Positions 41,501 through 50,149 of a DNA stretch of 64,000 bases are shown here, in pieces. The position numbers and the translations under genes were made by a program. The notes beneath the pieces were generated by a model. The model worked only from the letters and a program-made list of their open reading frames with translations, was not told the DNA's origin and did no database searches. This stretch comes from Macropodus opercularis (Eukaryota; Chordata; Actinopteri; Anabantiformes; Osphronemidae). Within the stretch, counting starts at the first letter, position 1. Each line of letters begins with the position of its first letter. The stretch is from contig CM061107.1 in NCBI GenBank assembly GCA_030770545.1, forward strand, positions 1,328,001 to 1,392,000. Reading direction: 5' to 3'.

Positions 41501-44253
41501 GTTTGGAGGCGTTGCTCCTGCTGCTGACAGGTTAATTGCTGTCTCTAAACTGGATGAACCGCAGCTGCAGGTGTGATGGCGGGTGTCCAGGGGGTTATGT
41601 TTGCCAAACGCTCTCTGGGTGTGGACCAGTAACCTTACTGGAGCTTCTGCTGGTTGCCTGGCAACTGGTTCTGGCAGAGAAATTGTTCATCACATAAGCC
41701 GCCAAGGAAAGGGACCTTTGGCCCCGGCAGATTAAAACCATCCACTATCCAGGGATGTTTGACTGTATTTTGAGCTTGACATTTGGACTCTGGTGAAGAG
41801 CCTGTGGATAACCACAGAGTTACTGGATAAGGGATTTTCCCAGAAGGCAGGGGGTGGTTTTTATTTGAAAGCTGCTGAAGTCTATGACCTGATCAGGTAC
41901 GAGGAGGCAGGAGTCACAGTTGTTGCCACGACCCGAAAAGGCCAGAAAACGTTTGACTGAAGCGACTGCTGCCCACTGTGTCCAGGACCCAGCTCTCATG
42001 CGGCTGTTTATTCCATTATTGTTCCCACAGATCAATTTCATTTTTCTCTTCAACATCGTGAGGATCCTGATGACCAAACTACGAGCCTCCACCACGTCAG
42101 AGACCATCCAGTACAGGTACGTGTGGCGGTTCTGATTCACGTGTGTGTGAGGAGATACGGGGCTTCGGCCGTCGATGGTCTGATCAGAGCTGTGCTCGTC
42201 TGCAGGAAAGCGGTGAAGGCTACGCTGGTTCTCCTTCCTCTGCTGGGAATCACCTACATGCTGTTTTTTGTCAACCCTGGGGAAGATGAGATTTCTCAGA
42301 TCGTCTTTATATATTTTAACTCATTCTTGGAGTCTTTTCAGGTAAGACGTGTGCTTTACATGATTCTTACGTGACTGAGTGAATGTGCCGTGGTGGTAAG
42401 CTGTGTGTGCTGACGTTGGAAGGCCTCCTCTCTGATGACTTGTCGCTTTCTCCTTCAGGGCTTCTTCGTGTCAGTGTTTTACTGCTTCCTGAACAGTGAG
42501 GTAAGCACATTCGCGTCCAGCTCCCTCTGCTTCGTACGCTTCGTTCCTCAACTCTGCCTTTTGGTGGCTGCTGCCGTTGTTGGAGGGAATCGAGTGATGA
42601 AGCCCGAAGCTCTTATTTAGGGCACAATTAAGACTTGTCATGTGTCGACACAAATGACATCACTTTAGAGGCTTTATGACAGTGTCAGCCTGAATTTAGC
42701 TCCACGAAGAAATGAGGGGTGAAACCCACTCAGAATAGCACCAAGCATTAATATGCATGCACACGCCACTTATATCATAGTAATATTAATAACAGCAGTA
42801 GCATATTCTTTTGGTTCGTATTATTATTCCCCCTGTGTGTAGGGGAAGCTTTTCAAGCTTTTACAAGGGTTTGTTAATCCCAGTTTGACATTTGAAATGA
42901 AAAAGACACGACGCAACATGTTGACACATAAAAACCATAAATGATTTGTACATATTTGCGTCAGAAGCTCAGCTGCTCCCTCTCTGCACCAACTACTCTC
43001 CAAATTCACATTTACACACGTCATCGTAATTTGCCTTAACACTGCTCACACAGAATAAAGCGAACAGCAGCATCTGTTTGGTTGTTTTTCTGGCTGCGTT
43101 TCTGTATCAGCAGCAGGTTTCTGATGTTACTGACGTGTCAAACCTGACTGAGAGCGTTGCCCCTGCATTTAAAGCTAAACAGCAACCTGTGTGTTCCTTG
43201 TTAACCCCATCAGGCTCTCCAAAGTTTCAGTCAATACCAACTCCAGCCCTAAATGTCACTAAATAGACCCCAGTGATGCCACCTGAGCCAGTAACTGGGC
43301 AGAACTGATGTTATCACTTGACCTTTTCCGTGTAATGAGGAGCATTCAGTGAGGTCTCCAGGTTTAATCAAAGCAACCTGCTTGTTCGTCATCTGTTAGA
43401 CTCAGGTTTTCCTGCTTGACATTATATCTCAGAGAAACTGTTGTCGACCGGCACGCGGAGGTAAAACCAGCTGACTGCAGCACCTTGGTTACGCCTGTCT
43501 CCGCTCTGATGATGCATGAATGTCTCATCGTGAACCGTGTCGTAGATTCAACAAGGGGCTTAACCAGTGTGTGTTGCTTTGTGGAGGATATCGATTTAGT
43601 GTTTTAGTACGGGCAGAGACAGAAGGAAAAGCAGGGGAAGAACTGAGACAGATGAACAAAGGAGCTCAGCAGCCACATTCGAGAGGAACCAACATTATAG
43701 TAAACTGTTACTACACTGTTTAACCACTGGCTGACTATGTAAAAACAGAAAGACGTACTTGATTGAGAAATGGCAGCAAATCCAGGTGAAAGACACTTGG
43801 TGAATGTGAACCGAGCTGAAGTCACAGGTGGGTAGAGTTAATCAAACCCAGGTAAACGCTGGAGAGGGACGGAGTCAGGAGATCCTAACAAATGTTACTC
43901 TGGGAAAGAGGGCCGAGGCTAAACGATGCCACACTTACTACACCAGCATCATCATGACTGACACAGTAAAGTTTACACTTCATTCGCCGGTTCTGAGGCT
44001 GTATTTCTAAATAATCACTTGACTGAATGTTGATAATATTCCCTCAGAGTAACATTGGCTGATATGTACAGTTGCACTGTGCAATCACTCACTTCTCCTA
44101 ATCCCTCGGCAGGTTCGCTCGGCCGTGAGGAAGCGCTTCCACCGGTGGCAGGAGCAGCACTCCATCCGAGCGAGGATGACCCAGGCGATGTCCATCCCCA
44201 CCTCACCTTCACGGGTCAGCTTTCACAGCATCAAGCAGTCCACGTCGCTATGA
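11557..44253 (+). CDS. crhr1: Corticotropin-releasing hormone receptor 1, complete, 14 coding exons
   Basis: This is a class B1 G-protein-coupled receptor for CRH and urocortin-type peptides. It couples mainly to Gs/cAMP and drives ACTH release at pituitary corticotropes. Coding exons: 11557-11586, 14220-14307, 15323-15382, 15702-15827, 30283-30365, 35542-35648, 38163-38283, 38564-38717, 40003-40063, 40704-40776, 42031-42116, 42206-42341, 42459-42500, 44113-44253. All junctions are GT-AG, phases agree throughout, and the total is 435 residues. There is a signal peptide (1-24, cleavage after AALA), six ectodomain cysteines (28, 65, 75, 89, 108, 123) and seven membrane segments. Type 1 rather than type 2 is shown by His219 in [10 protein letters not shown] and Met296 in QGPMILVL, equivalent to human His199 and Met276; CRHR2 has Val and Ile there. 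The tail ends STSL, a class I PDZ ligand. Exon sizes from exon 6 on are those I expect for mammalian CRHR1. The 29-residue insert exon of human CRHR1-beta is not seen. Exon 3 is extra relative to human (415 residues). Confidence 0.97.
14220..14307 (+). CDS. crhr1: crhr1 coding exon 2 (signal peptide end, first ectodomain cysteine)
   Basis: The acceptor TGTTTGCAG precedes the exon and the donor GTAAGT follows it. It encodes the hydrophobic core VWAVLSFL, a likely signal-peptidase site after PSAALA, then mature [15 protein letters not shown]. Cys28 corresponds to human Cys30. NFS is an N-glycosylation sequon, as in the human ASNIS segment. It ends in phase 1. Confidence 0.9.
15323..15382 (+). 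CDS. crhr1: crhr1 extra 60-nt in-frame ectodomain exon, possibly a cassette
   Basis: Acceptor CTGAATTGCAG and donor GCG/GTGAGT bracket exactly 60 nt, entered and left in phase 1. It can be included or skipped without disturbing the frame. It adds [14 protein letters not shown] and ATGQWSG, with two N-glycosylation sequons (NQT, NAT) and no cysteine. The human gene has no exon here: without it the receptor would be 415 residues, as in human CRHR1. The polypyrimidine tract is weak. It may be constitutive, alternative or a decoy. Confidence 0.6.
15702..15827 (+). CDS. crhr1: crhr1 coding exon 4 (ligand-binding ectodomain core)
   Basis: It encodes [19 protein letters not shown], then [17 protein letters not shown] and RYNTT. 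Cys65, Cys75 and Cys89 and the Trp in CWPRS are hallmarks of the class B hormone-receptor domain. The human sequon at Asn45 (CNAS) is replaced by CDTS. Intron 4 after it is 14.5 kb, the largest in the gene. Confidence 0.95.
18600..18635. repeat. AT-rich (TTAA)n-like low-complexity tract
   Basis: AATTAATTTAATTAAATTAA and following bases form an imperfect TTAA/AATT array within a broader AT-rich patch (about 18,420-18,660) in intron 4. No coding content. Confidence 0.8.
19951..19973. repeat. Short (AAT)n trinucleotide tract
   Basis: About seven AAT/TAA units (AGTAATAATAATAATAATAC) lie within crhr1 intron 4. Confidence 0.85.
20145..20420 (+). repeat. Decayed A/C-rich tandem-repeat tract
   Basis: The plus strand is strongly A+C rich and G poor, with recurring words such as AACAACAAAGAGACTG, CAGAACACAACCAG and GAGACAAACCAGA. 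This resembles fish arrays built from a roughly 22-base 'agacacaaaacgaccacaaag' unit, here badly degenerated. It produces overlapping spurious ORFs on both strands. Confidence 0.5.
22195..22500 (+). repeat. Second decayed A/C-rich tandem-repeat tract
   Basis: It has the same composition and vocabulary as the tract at 20,145 (GGCGACAACCACGAAAAGAC, GCAAAACATC, CACGAAACGATCACAAAC). Two tracts 2 kb apart with the same orientation suggest one family. Its minus strand carries a spurious 113-codon frame. Confidence 0.45.
23340..23405 (-). repeat. Inverted fragment of a dispersed fish repeat (same family as 47,780)
   Basis: TGTCCTGTGATGAACTGGCG followed by ATCAGGTCGTAGCCTGGATTACC resembles the reverse complement of the common fish repeat phrase 'ccctggacaggtcgccagtc(c)atcacaggg'. 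The class is probably the 3' part of an L2-like LINE, from memory. Confidence 0.4.
24470..24610 (+). repeat. SINE-like dispersed repeat fragment
   Basis: The segment CCTCCTGGCTGCATGTCGGG, then GTGTCCTTGG, matches a phrase recognised from very abundant teleost SINE-like repeats ('ctggctgcatgtcgaagtgtccttgggcaagacactgaac'). The upstream part (AGTGACTCAGTTGCTGAAGC) may be the degenerate head. No source gene. Confidence 0.45.
28411..28552 (+). repeat. Dispersed fish repeat fragment with internal deletion
   Basis: GGCGCTGCAGCCCATCCAGC, then TGTTATCAGGCGAAGGGCGC, CAGACAAACCCTCACACCC, GAGTCACC and AGAGAAAATCTACGCAGACC follow the order of the family seen more fully at 47,780-48,005. The middle is missing. 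Confidence 0.5.
30283..30365 (+). CDS. crhr1: crhr1 coding exon 5 (end of ectodomain)
   Basis: Acceptor CCTCTCCAG, donor GTAAGA. It encodes [17 protein letters not shown], then [11 protein letters not shown]. It carries Cys108 and Cys123, completing the six-cysteine hormone-binding domain, the conserved NGTW turn and two sequons (NGT, NYS). It leaves in phase 0. Confidence 0.96.
30513..30542 (+). mobile_element. Solitary Tc1/mariner-like terminal sequence
   Basis: TACACTCACTGGCCACTTTA and following TTAGGTAC match, with one visible change, the terminal inverted repeat of an abundant fish Tc1-like transposon ('cactcaccggccactttattaggtacacc'), preceded by the expected TA. No transposase remnant and no matching inverted end were seen nearby. 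It sits 150 bases after crhr1 exon 5. Confidence 0.5.
35542..35648 (+). CDS. crhr1: crhr1 coding exon 6 (transmembrane segment 1)
   Basis: Acceptor CCCTGCAG, donor GTAAGC. It encodes [17 protein letters not shown], then [19 protein letters not shown]. It is TM1 with a short cytosolic exit, and its 107-nt length is as expected for mammalian CRHR1. The human alternative insert exon that follows in CRHR1-beta is not seen in the 2.5-kb intron 6. Confidence 0.96.
38163..38283 (+). CDS. crhr1: crhr1 coding exon 7 (transmembrane segment 2)
   Basis: It encodes [20 protein letters not shown], then [20 protein letters not shown]. It includes the class B TM2 His in NIIHWN and the first extracellular loop. 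The length is 121 nt and it ends in phase 0 at GTACGG. Confidence 0.96.
38564..38717 (+). CDS. crhr1: crhr1 coding exon 8 (transmembrane segment 3)
   Basis: It encodes [20 protein letters not shown], then [19 protein letters not shown] and [12 protein letters not shown]. His219 matches human His199, part of the type-1-selective small-molecule pocket. The TM3 Cys and the EGCYLHT class B signature are intact. Splicing is at GTACGT. Confidence 0.97.
40003..40063 (+). CDS. crhr1: crhr1 coding exon 9 (transmembrane segment 4)
   Basis: It encodes [19 protein letters not shown]. The [11 protein letters not shown] motif with its TM4 Trp is conserved across CRH receptors. The exon is 61 nt, as expected for the family, and is bounded by CCCCACAG and GTGAGA. 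Confidence 0.96.
40704..40776 (+). CDS. crhr1: crhr1 coding exon 10 (second extracellular loop, TM5 start)
   Basis: It encodes [17 protein letters not shown], then PMILVLV. Cys278 pairs with the TM3 Cys in class B receptors. Met296 equals human Met276, another type-1 marker, where CRHR2 has Ile. Donor GTAAGA. Confidence 0.96.
40901..40985 (+). repeat. 38-bp tandem duplication in crhr1 intron 10
   Basis: TGCAGACTCGGCCCAAGCTT and the following 18 bases repeat with a period of exactly 38 at 40903 and 40941, with a partial third unit from 40979. The first two units differ at one position (CGG versus CAG). The small divergence suggests a recent event. It lies 125 bases after exon 10. Confidence 0.9.
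41653..41665. promoter_or_regulatory. Palindromic RFX X-box-like motif in crhr1 intron 10
   Basis: GTTGCCTGGCAAC is a perfect inverted repeat of GTTGCC around a central T and fits the RFX X-box half-sites. Single motifs occur by chance, so this is only a candidate intronic regulatory site. Confidence 0.3.
42031..42116 (+). CDS. crhr1: crhr1 coding exon 11 (TM5 end and third intracellular loop)
   Basis: It encodes [18 protein letters not shown], then [11 protein letters not shown], identical in this stretch to mammalian CRHR1. The loop is a G-protein contact; its first Ser (residue 321) corresponds to human Ser301, a reported PKC site. Length 86 nt. Confidence 0.97.
42206..42341 (+). CDS. crhr1: crhr1 coding exon 12 (TM6, third extracellular loop, TM7 start)
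   Basis: It encodes [18 protein letters not shown], then [17 protein letters not shown] and [10 protein letters not shown]. The LLPLLGITY motif gives the class B TM6 kink. It follows an 89-nt intron, the shortest in the gene. Confidence 0.97.
42459..42500 (+). CDS. crhr1: crhr1 coding exon 13 (TM7, 42 nt)
   Basis: It encodes [14 protein letters not shown], the core of TM7, in phase 0 at both ends. Skipping of the equivalent 42-nt exon in mammals gives the CRHR1d isoform lacking 14 residues of TM7, so the same event would be in-frame here. Confidence 0.96.
44113..44253 (+). CDS. crhr1: crhr1 coding exon 14 (cytoplasmic tail and stop)
   Basis: It encodes [19 protein letters not shown], then [20 protein letters not shown] and IKQSTSL before TGA at 44251. 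Helix 8 (RKRFHRWQ) and the MSIPTSP segment are conserved. The last four residues STSL fit a class I PDZ-binding motif, the counterpart of the human STAV tail. Confidence 0.97.
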   Translation, partial: VRSAVRKRFHRWQEQHSIRARMTQAMSIPTSPSRVSFHSIKQSTSL

Positions 44254-45757
44254 GACAGGAAGCCAGCGCCGCCCTGGGAAGCTCGGGCTGTCGTCATGGT
44301 TTTCTGCCACATCACTGGTGTGCGCTAGCGCTTTCAGAGCTGGGGCAGAGAGAGCAGGAGAGAGGCTACATCAGTCTCTAACCCTCAGGAGGACACTATA
44401 CAGACTTTCAGCAGCAAATGGATGAGGATGGAAACGGACGCTGCAGACTTTATGATACCAGAGGTCAGTGGATCGGACACGTGACCAAGCTGTCGTTTGG
44501 GTGTGAATGTACAGCGTCCCATGTTTTTTTGTTTTCTCATGGGTCTGCATCAACCTGGAGCAAAAACTGGAGTCAAACGCCAGCGAGACAGATACTAAGG
44601 TAATGAGGCCAGATGGGTAGATTGTATTTTGCTGTCATGTGTTACTTCAGTGCTGTGCTCTCTGCCCTCCGTCAGCTTGGCGCAGTCTCGCTGCTTCTGC
44701 CAACTCTCCAGAAAGCTTCAACACATTCCATAAGTTCTTCTTAAAGAGATTTGTTCCAAAAATAATGTTTGCCCTGTCGCTAAAGCACGTTAGTCGCGCG
44801 TTCTCAGTCAGGATTTGAAACCCTTTCCTAACCCCACAGACTTGGGTTTTCAGTTTGTCACCTTTGGCCCTTTTTGAGTTTAGTTGCTTGGAAACCTCGT
44901 TTTTGGGACACTTGCTGATTTTTGACATGGTTTTCCACAACATTTACATCAAACCCGCTGATGGTGTTTGGAACAAAACTGAATGAAGACACTGACTCTT
45001 TCTTTCTGTCCACCAGCAGCAAACTACAAACAGACGGAGAGACGTAAGCGGGAGCTTAAATCCAAACGGGGGTGTTCATTCTTGTGTCCTTCTTGTCAAT
45101 TTAATGATTCGTTGTAAATATATAAATGTGAGCGTGTAAAAATTAAGTGGTCACAGATTTAAACCAAAAACCACCAACCTCACACTGTAAATCAAACGGG
45201 CACATCATCCATGAGACCAGCAACTCACAGTCCACATTCCCACTATACCAGGATGCCTACTGTCGCACCTGTGCTTTTTCGTGTCCAGACGTTTGTGAGG
45301 CTCTTTTTTTGTCACCCAAACATTAAAGTTTTTATTTAATGTTACTTAATTGTTACTTTTTTGTGAAATGTGAGCTGTGGTTGGGAATAATGTAAACTTA
45401 TTTAAGGGTAGTGAACCTCACATGCCACTGTGTTGTTACGCATTGTTTAACGTGAGGATCTGTGCTCAGATTAAGGAGAGTTGATCGTGTTTATCATGCA
45501 CTGTGAAATGTAAAGAACGTTAACCATCAGAGAATACATTTTAAATATTATTTGAGAGTTTAATGTTTGCAGACGGGAGAAGAGGACGATGGGGACATGT
45601 TGTGATTCCAGCTCAGTAAAACATGCAGACAAATGATTATTTACACAGTCTTCATAGTGCTATATATGAGGCTCAGTCAAAATCCCAATATACACTATAT
45701 TATTTATTGTTATTTATTTTGAAAATTGTTATTTTCATACTTGAAAAGATGTCGGCT

Positions 45758-45763
45758 AATAAA
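45758..45763 (+). other. crhr1: Candidate crhr1 polyadenylation signal AATAAA
   Basis: AATAAA lies about 1.5 kb after the crhr1 stop in non-coding sequence. Alternatives are ATTAAA at 45322 and AATAAA at 46568. Which is used cannot be decided from sequence. Confidence 0.4.
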
Positions 45764-45970
45764 CTATGTTGCATTTGGCTGAAAACCCGAACAAAGGCTG
45801 AGATGTGTTTTTACATTTGAACAGGACAGAACCATTTGCCCTCCACATCAAACCCAAGTGCACACGAGGTTTGAGGGTCGGCTCACACTCACACTGCCAT
45901 TTGTCTCCACGGCCCCGGGAGTTAAAAGCCAACAACAAGTCCATTTGAAGCGTCTTGTGATCCTTTTAAA

Positions 45971-45996
45971 CTGTGTGTGCGTGCGTGTGTGTGTCT
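45971..45996. repeat. Short (GT)n microsatellite
   Basis: An imperfect GT/GC run of about 25 bases (CTGTGTGTGCGTGCGTGTGT and on) downstream of crhr1. Confidence 0.85.
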
Positions 45997-47009
45997 CAGA
46001 GGGAAGCACCGCTGAACATCAGCTTTCAAGTAAGATCCTTCTGCCCAGGTGAACATTCCCCCACTTTCTCCCATGAGTGGGAGCAGTGGAGCTTTTCCCT
46101 CGCATTTCATCAGTGACACCACACGGCTCCACAGACTGAGAGAGGGAAAGTGACGCTGCCCGACACGATGAAGGATCACCGGGCGCTTTTCTGAGAGAGT
46201 CGATTCTTTTCAGTTACTAGCTGTACTTAAGTCAGGACGATTTAATTCTTCTCGGCTTGATGACTGCAGCTTGGTGACGTCGCTGCACGTCTGGACTGTG
46301 TTACTACTGTGGCGTGTCAGTGCTTCAAATGACAGTTTGGATCCGTCAGCACAGCCTCCTTACATTTTATTTACAGTCAGCCCCAGATACCAAAGATGTC
46401 AAATCCAGGATAAAAAATAATTTTCATAACGCTGAATTTGAATATTAGTCAGATAAGAGCTTCATGCTACGATTTTAACACAACAATATGATGCAGTAGT
46501 TAAAAAATAATTTTAAAATGAAGTGATAACATGTATGAGTGATGACTTGCTGCATTGTAAGCCTTCCAATAAATATTTGGAGACTGCAGCGGCTGAATCT
46601 GGACTTTCATTAATCATCTCTGTGTGAGTCTGTAAATGCATTTAATCACTTTAAATCACAAAGATGCACAGACTGTGATGCACAATGCACATTATTCTGC
46701 TGATCAGAGAGCTTGTTGTCTGTTGTCTCCCCTCTGTTACACTAAGCAGATCATCCTGCGTTACAGGGGAAATCCACAGCTAAAATGAGTGGGCAGAAAA
46801 TCCTGCACCATGGCAGGGAATAAAGCAAATCCATTAGACAGACCTATAGGTCAGAACACTATGTATGACTCTGTACTTGTGCATATAAATTAAAACTCAG
46901 ATCTTAATGCTGCTAAACAGAGGAAAGTAACGTGTAAGAGATATTACAGATGTGAGAATTTAAAGCATAAAACCTTATGAGGCCACAGTCAATGTTTACT
47001 GATGCTTCA

Positions 47010-47023
47010 GCGCCACCTACTGC
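47010..47023. promoter_or_regulatory. CTCF-like motif
   Basis: GCGCCACCTACTGC matches 13 of 14 positions of the reverse-complement CTCF core (consensus SYGCCMYCTRSTGG). Its place between the crhr1 3' end and the kansl1 promoter would suit a boundary element. Motif only, no binding evidence. Confidence 0.3.
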
Positions 47024-47160
47024 AGGTTTACTGCAACTACCAGCATTTAGACGTTTACTGTACTATTGAAACCTTTGGGGCAGGACACATAGGAACAAAG
47101 GGAAGAGAAGAGAGTTAGGGTTAGAGAGGAAGGAGTGTGTGAGAAGGCTTAATGCACGAC

Positions 47161-47191
47161 TGGAACATGAAATGAACTGGAACATGAAATG
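47161..47191 (+). repeat. 17-bp tandem duplication
   Basis: TGGAACATGAAATG occurs at 47161 and again at 47178, a period of 17, in intergenic sequence. Confidence 0.8.
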
Positions 47192-47779
47192 CCTCCGGTG
47201 CCTGCACCGCTTAAAAACGAACACATGAAGAAATGTACCGGGCCGCCAGGTATTAGGACATATATAAATAGAACACAGACATATTCTACGTGGAAAGCAA
47301 AATGTTTAACAGCTCAGCAGCGCCTCGTGTGGCCGTAAGTGGTAACTTACGTAGCATCATTACACATTACTTCATGTGAAGGTATTAAATCATCGTCAGT
47401 ATGGTGATGGACTTAAGAACTAGACTAGCTGAAGTCAGGCCCATCGTGGTCAGAACCAAGGACACACAGTGTCGTGTGTGAGCTGTGGATTATAAGAAAC
47501 AAAGCTGACAACTACAACTTTACCCGACAGCTTTGTGTACCTTCGTGACAGGGTGAGTACCAATAATCACAGCTTCCACGATTCAACCACATAAACACGA
47601 GAGAATAAATTACGTGTGAATATGAGAATAAACGTGTGCTGGGCCCATAACCCAGAGCCTGATGGATCGGAACCGTGCTCTGCTACAGTAATAACAAGGA
47701 GACCAACTTATTCAGCATCACCATGTGGCAGCACTGTGGCCGATTCTTTCATTTCCAGCCTCAACGGCTTTATCCCCGT

Positions 47780-48005
47780 AATAGGGTGCTGCAGCCTCTC
47801 TCCACTGTCATTTGGGCGAGAGGTGGAATAGACCCTGGACAGGTCACGGGCCCATCACAGAACCACATGCACAGACAAATGATGTTAGAATCTCCAATCA
47901 ACGGCACGTCTTTGGACTGTGGGAGGAAACTGAAGAAAACCCACACAGACACCAGGACAACATGAAACTTCACACAGAAAAGCACCTGGGCCACCAACTC
48001 GCTGC
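47780..48005 (+). repeat. Longest copy of a dispersed fish repeat (LINE 3'-end type)
   Basis: The ordered phrases GGGTGCTGCAGCCTCTCTCC, CATTTGGGCGAGAGGTGGAA, CCCTGGACAGGTCACGGG, TTTGGACTGTGGGAGGAAAC, GAAAACCCACACAGACACC and AACTTCACACAGAAAAGCAC are those of a very common teleost interspersed repeat. From memory it is probably the 3' region of an L2/Maui-type LINE; the class needs a repeat library. ORFs here are by-products. Confidence 0.6.
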
Positions 48006-48979
48006 AGGCAAGTCCATGGTTTGAACACAAACGTCTCTAACAGGATAGAGCTGCACAGATAACAGTAGACCAACGGTTTAAAGCTTCTACTCTAGTAACA
48101 ACAAGTCTGTGAAGTCTTCAGTAATTCATGCTACTCCGAGACAGACCAGGCAGAGTCCAGACGACCCGTGGAACAGGAAGAAGCCTCAGCACTGAGCAGC
48201 TTTGTGGTAATTATTGGATTATTGAAATAATCCATAAGAACATCAAAGAAATGGGTGTGATGGGCTTTTTGGCTGACATGAGTATTGTCAGTTGCACTAA
48301 CAACATGAGGCTGCCCCAGAAACTACAGCTGTAGAGGAGACACTTGTAGTTCCTGCACCTGAGCATGACACGTTCTGGGCCCACAACCCAGAGCTCAACG
48401 GACCAAAGCCATCACCGAGGCAACCGGATGATAAGTTCAGGTGTTGTAATGACATCAATGATGAAGTAGACAGAGAGGTAGTGGTCACGGTACCAGGACC
48501 CTGACTAAGAAAGCTCCACGGACTCCGGTCTGCGTTGATTTGAAGGTTGGTGTCTGTGCACCGCAGCGCGTGACATGGACCTGACTAATGTCTTCAAGTG
48601 TCACAACCTGCAGAGTGGTTCTCATTTAAACATGCATACCAGAGGCTGCCCACTGTGTTTAGCATCAGATCCAAATATTAATGTAAAACCTGTGTGTGCA
48701 TTCATCGCCATAATCTGCTTGTGGTTTGCATCGTGCTGTGACAAACCTGGGGTCAATTTACAGGAAGGTCCCCGCGAGAAACCGGGTAAAATATTAGATA
48801 TCACAGTTACTCTGAGCTGATATACATCAAGCTGCACTGTGAGCAGCTAGCATGCGAGAGCTGTAAGTAACGCTCGGATTGTGGCGCAGTGAAATCTGTC
48901 ATTCATAAATATTGTGGCGGTTGTAAAACTCCGTAAAACATTTTCTAATTAAAACAATATTTTTGGACAATGAAGTTTC

Positions 48980-49137
48980 GTGCTATGAACTTTCGGTCCA
49001 CATTTCCGCTGTATGGGCATTTACTGAGATTGACATCTGCGACAGCCAATAGAAAGCCTTAAATCGGCCCATTGCCCAATAGCAAAGCAGGGGAGGGTTG
49101 TTATCAAGTCGTAAACGGTTAGTAACAGGACAGGCAG
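48980..49137 (+). promoter_or_regulatory. Promoter-like element with two CCAAT boxes and a downstream donor
   Basis: CCAAT occurs at 49046-49050 and 49076-49080, a spacing of 30 bases, as often seen with NF-Y. A G-rich segment GCAGGGGAGGG follows, then at 49137/49138 a strong donor GGCAG/GTAAGT. It could be an alternative kansl1 first exon, a non-coding RNA or a decayed promoter. No ORF of interest starts here. Confidence 0.35.
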
Positions 49138-49317
49138 GTAAGTAAGATTTTCTCTTGTTATTTTTCTTAAAATTAACAAACGCCGTGCTTGTCAGGGAAA
49201 AACACTCATTTGATTCTGTCTTCGATTGTTTGATTTCTGCGCAGCGGGGGGGATCGTGCACTTTTCTGGCAAACGTGCAGTAAAGGTAGTCATTGAGAAG
49301 TCACTATGGGATCGGGA

Positions 49318-49460
49318 AGCAAACAAGCTAGCTGGCGTTAGCTTAGCCTGCTAGCTAGGTTGCTATTGGTCGGCGTCTCGGCGTTAGCTCCGACGTCGCT
49401 GCATTCCAGTCTCAAATATTAGCCGAGCTAATGCTAGCTGCTGTACTAGCGTTCAGAGAA
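49318..49460. repeat. Cluster of GCTAGC / GTTAGC palindromic motifs
   Basis: Within about 140 bases GCTAGC-like and GTTAGC-like words recur (AAGCTAGCTGGCGTTAGCTT, CCTGCTAGCTAGG, GGCGTTAGCTCC, AATGCTAGCTGC). Further copies are at 49,630-49,652 (TAGCTAGCTAGCGTTAGCC) and near 52,814 (GAGCTAACGTTAGCC). Such words are common in fish genomes; clustering beside two promoter-like regions is notable. Confidence 0.5.
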
Positions 49461-50149
49461 AGTATTGTTAATTCTGTTGCTAATCACTGATGGTACAGTA
49501 GCTGCTTCGATCGTCAACAAACCAAGCACTTTTTATAGGTGGCATCTGGATTTTGCAGATCAGTGTCCACATTATTCAACATGTAAAACTTTTTCAATTT
49601 AAATGTGCAATAAGTGCAGGCATCTTTAGCTAATAGCTAGCTAGCGTTAGCCTGCCTGCTGCACGTAACAACCCCTGAGATTCGGAACTGTTAAAAACTT
49701 GATTTACTTTGGCTGATTGATTATTGATAAACTGTGTCCGATAGATGTATTTGGTAGGCGAATGGACAACAAATAAAAGAAAAGGAGAAACAAATTTAAA
49801 TATACTATATGGCAAACAAAAGATGAGACCCTATTAAGAAACACCTCTTAAGAATTATAAAAATACCCCGATGAATTTTTTTCTTGCTTTTGTTTTCTGA
49901 TTAAACTATTTTTTGGTTCTTATCTTTCTTTATATTTCTAAAACTTTACCCCTGTATTTGTTTTAAAAAAATATATCATTAATATGATAATAATGACATT
50001 TAAATATAATTCAACTCACAATGTCTATTTATTCCTTTTGTTTTTCAGCATCATGTCATTTCCAAGCATCAGGACTGGAATTATGGCACCATGGATTATT
50101 GAAAGGACTATTTCCACCATGGATTTAAAGGTAGTACTAAACTATACCA

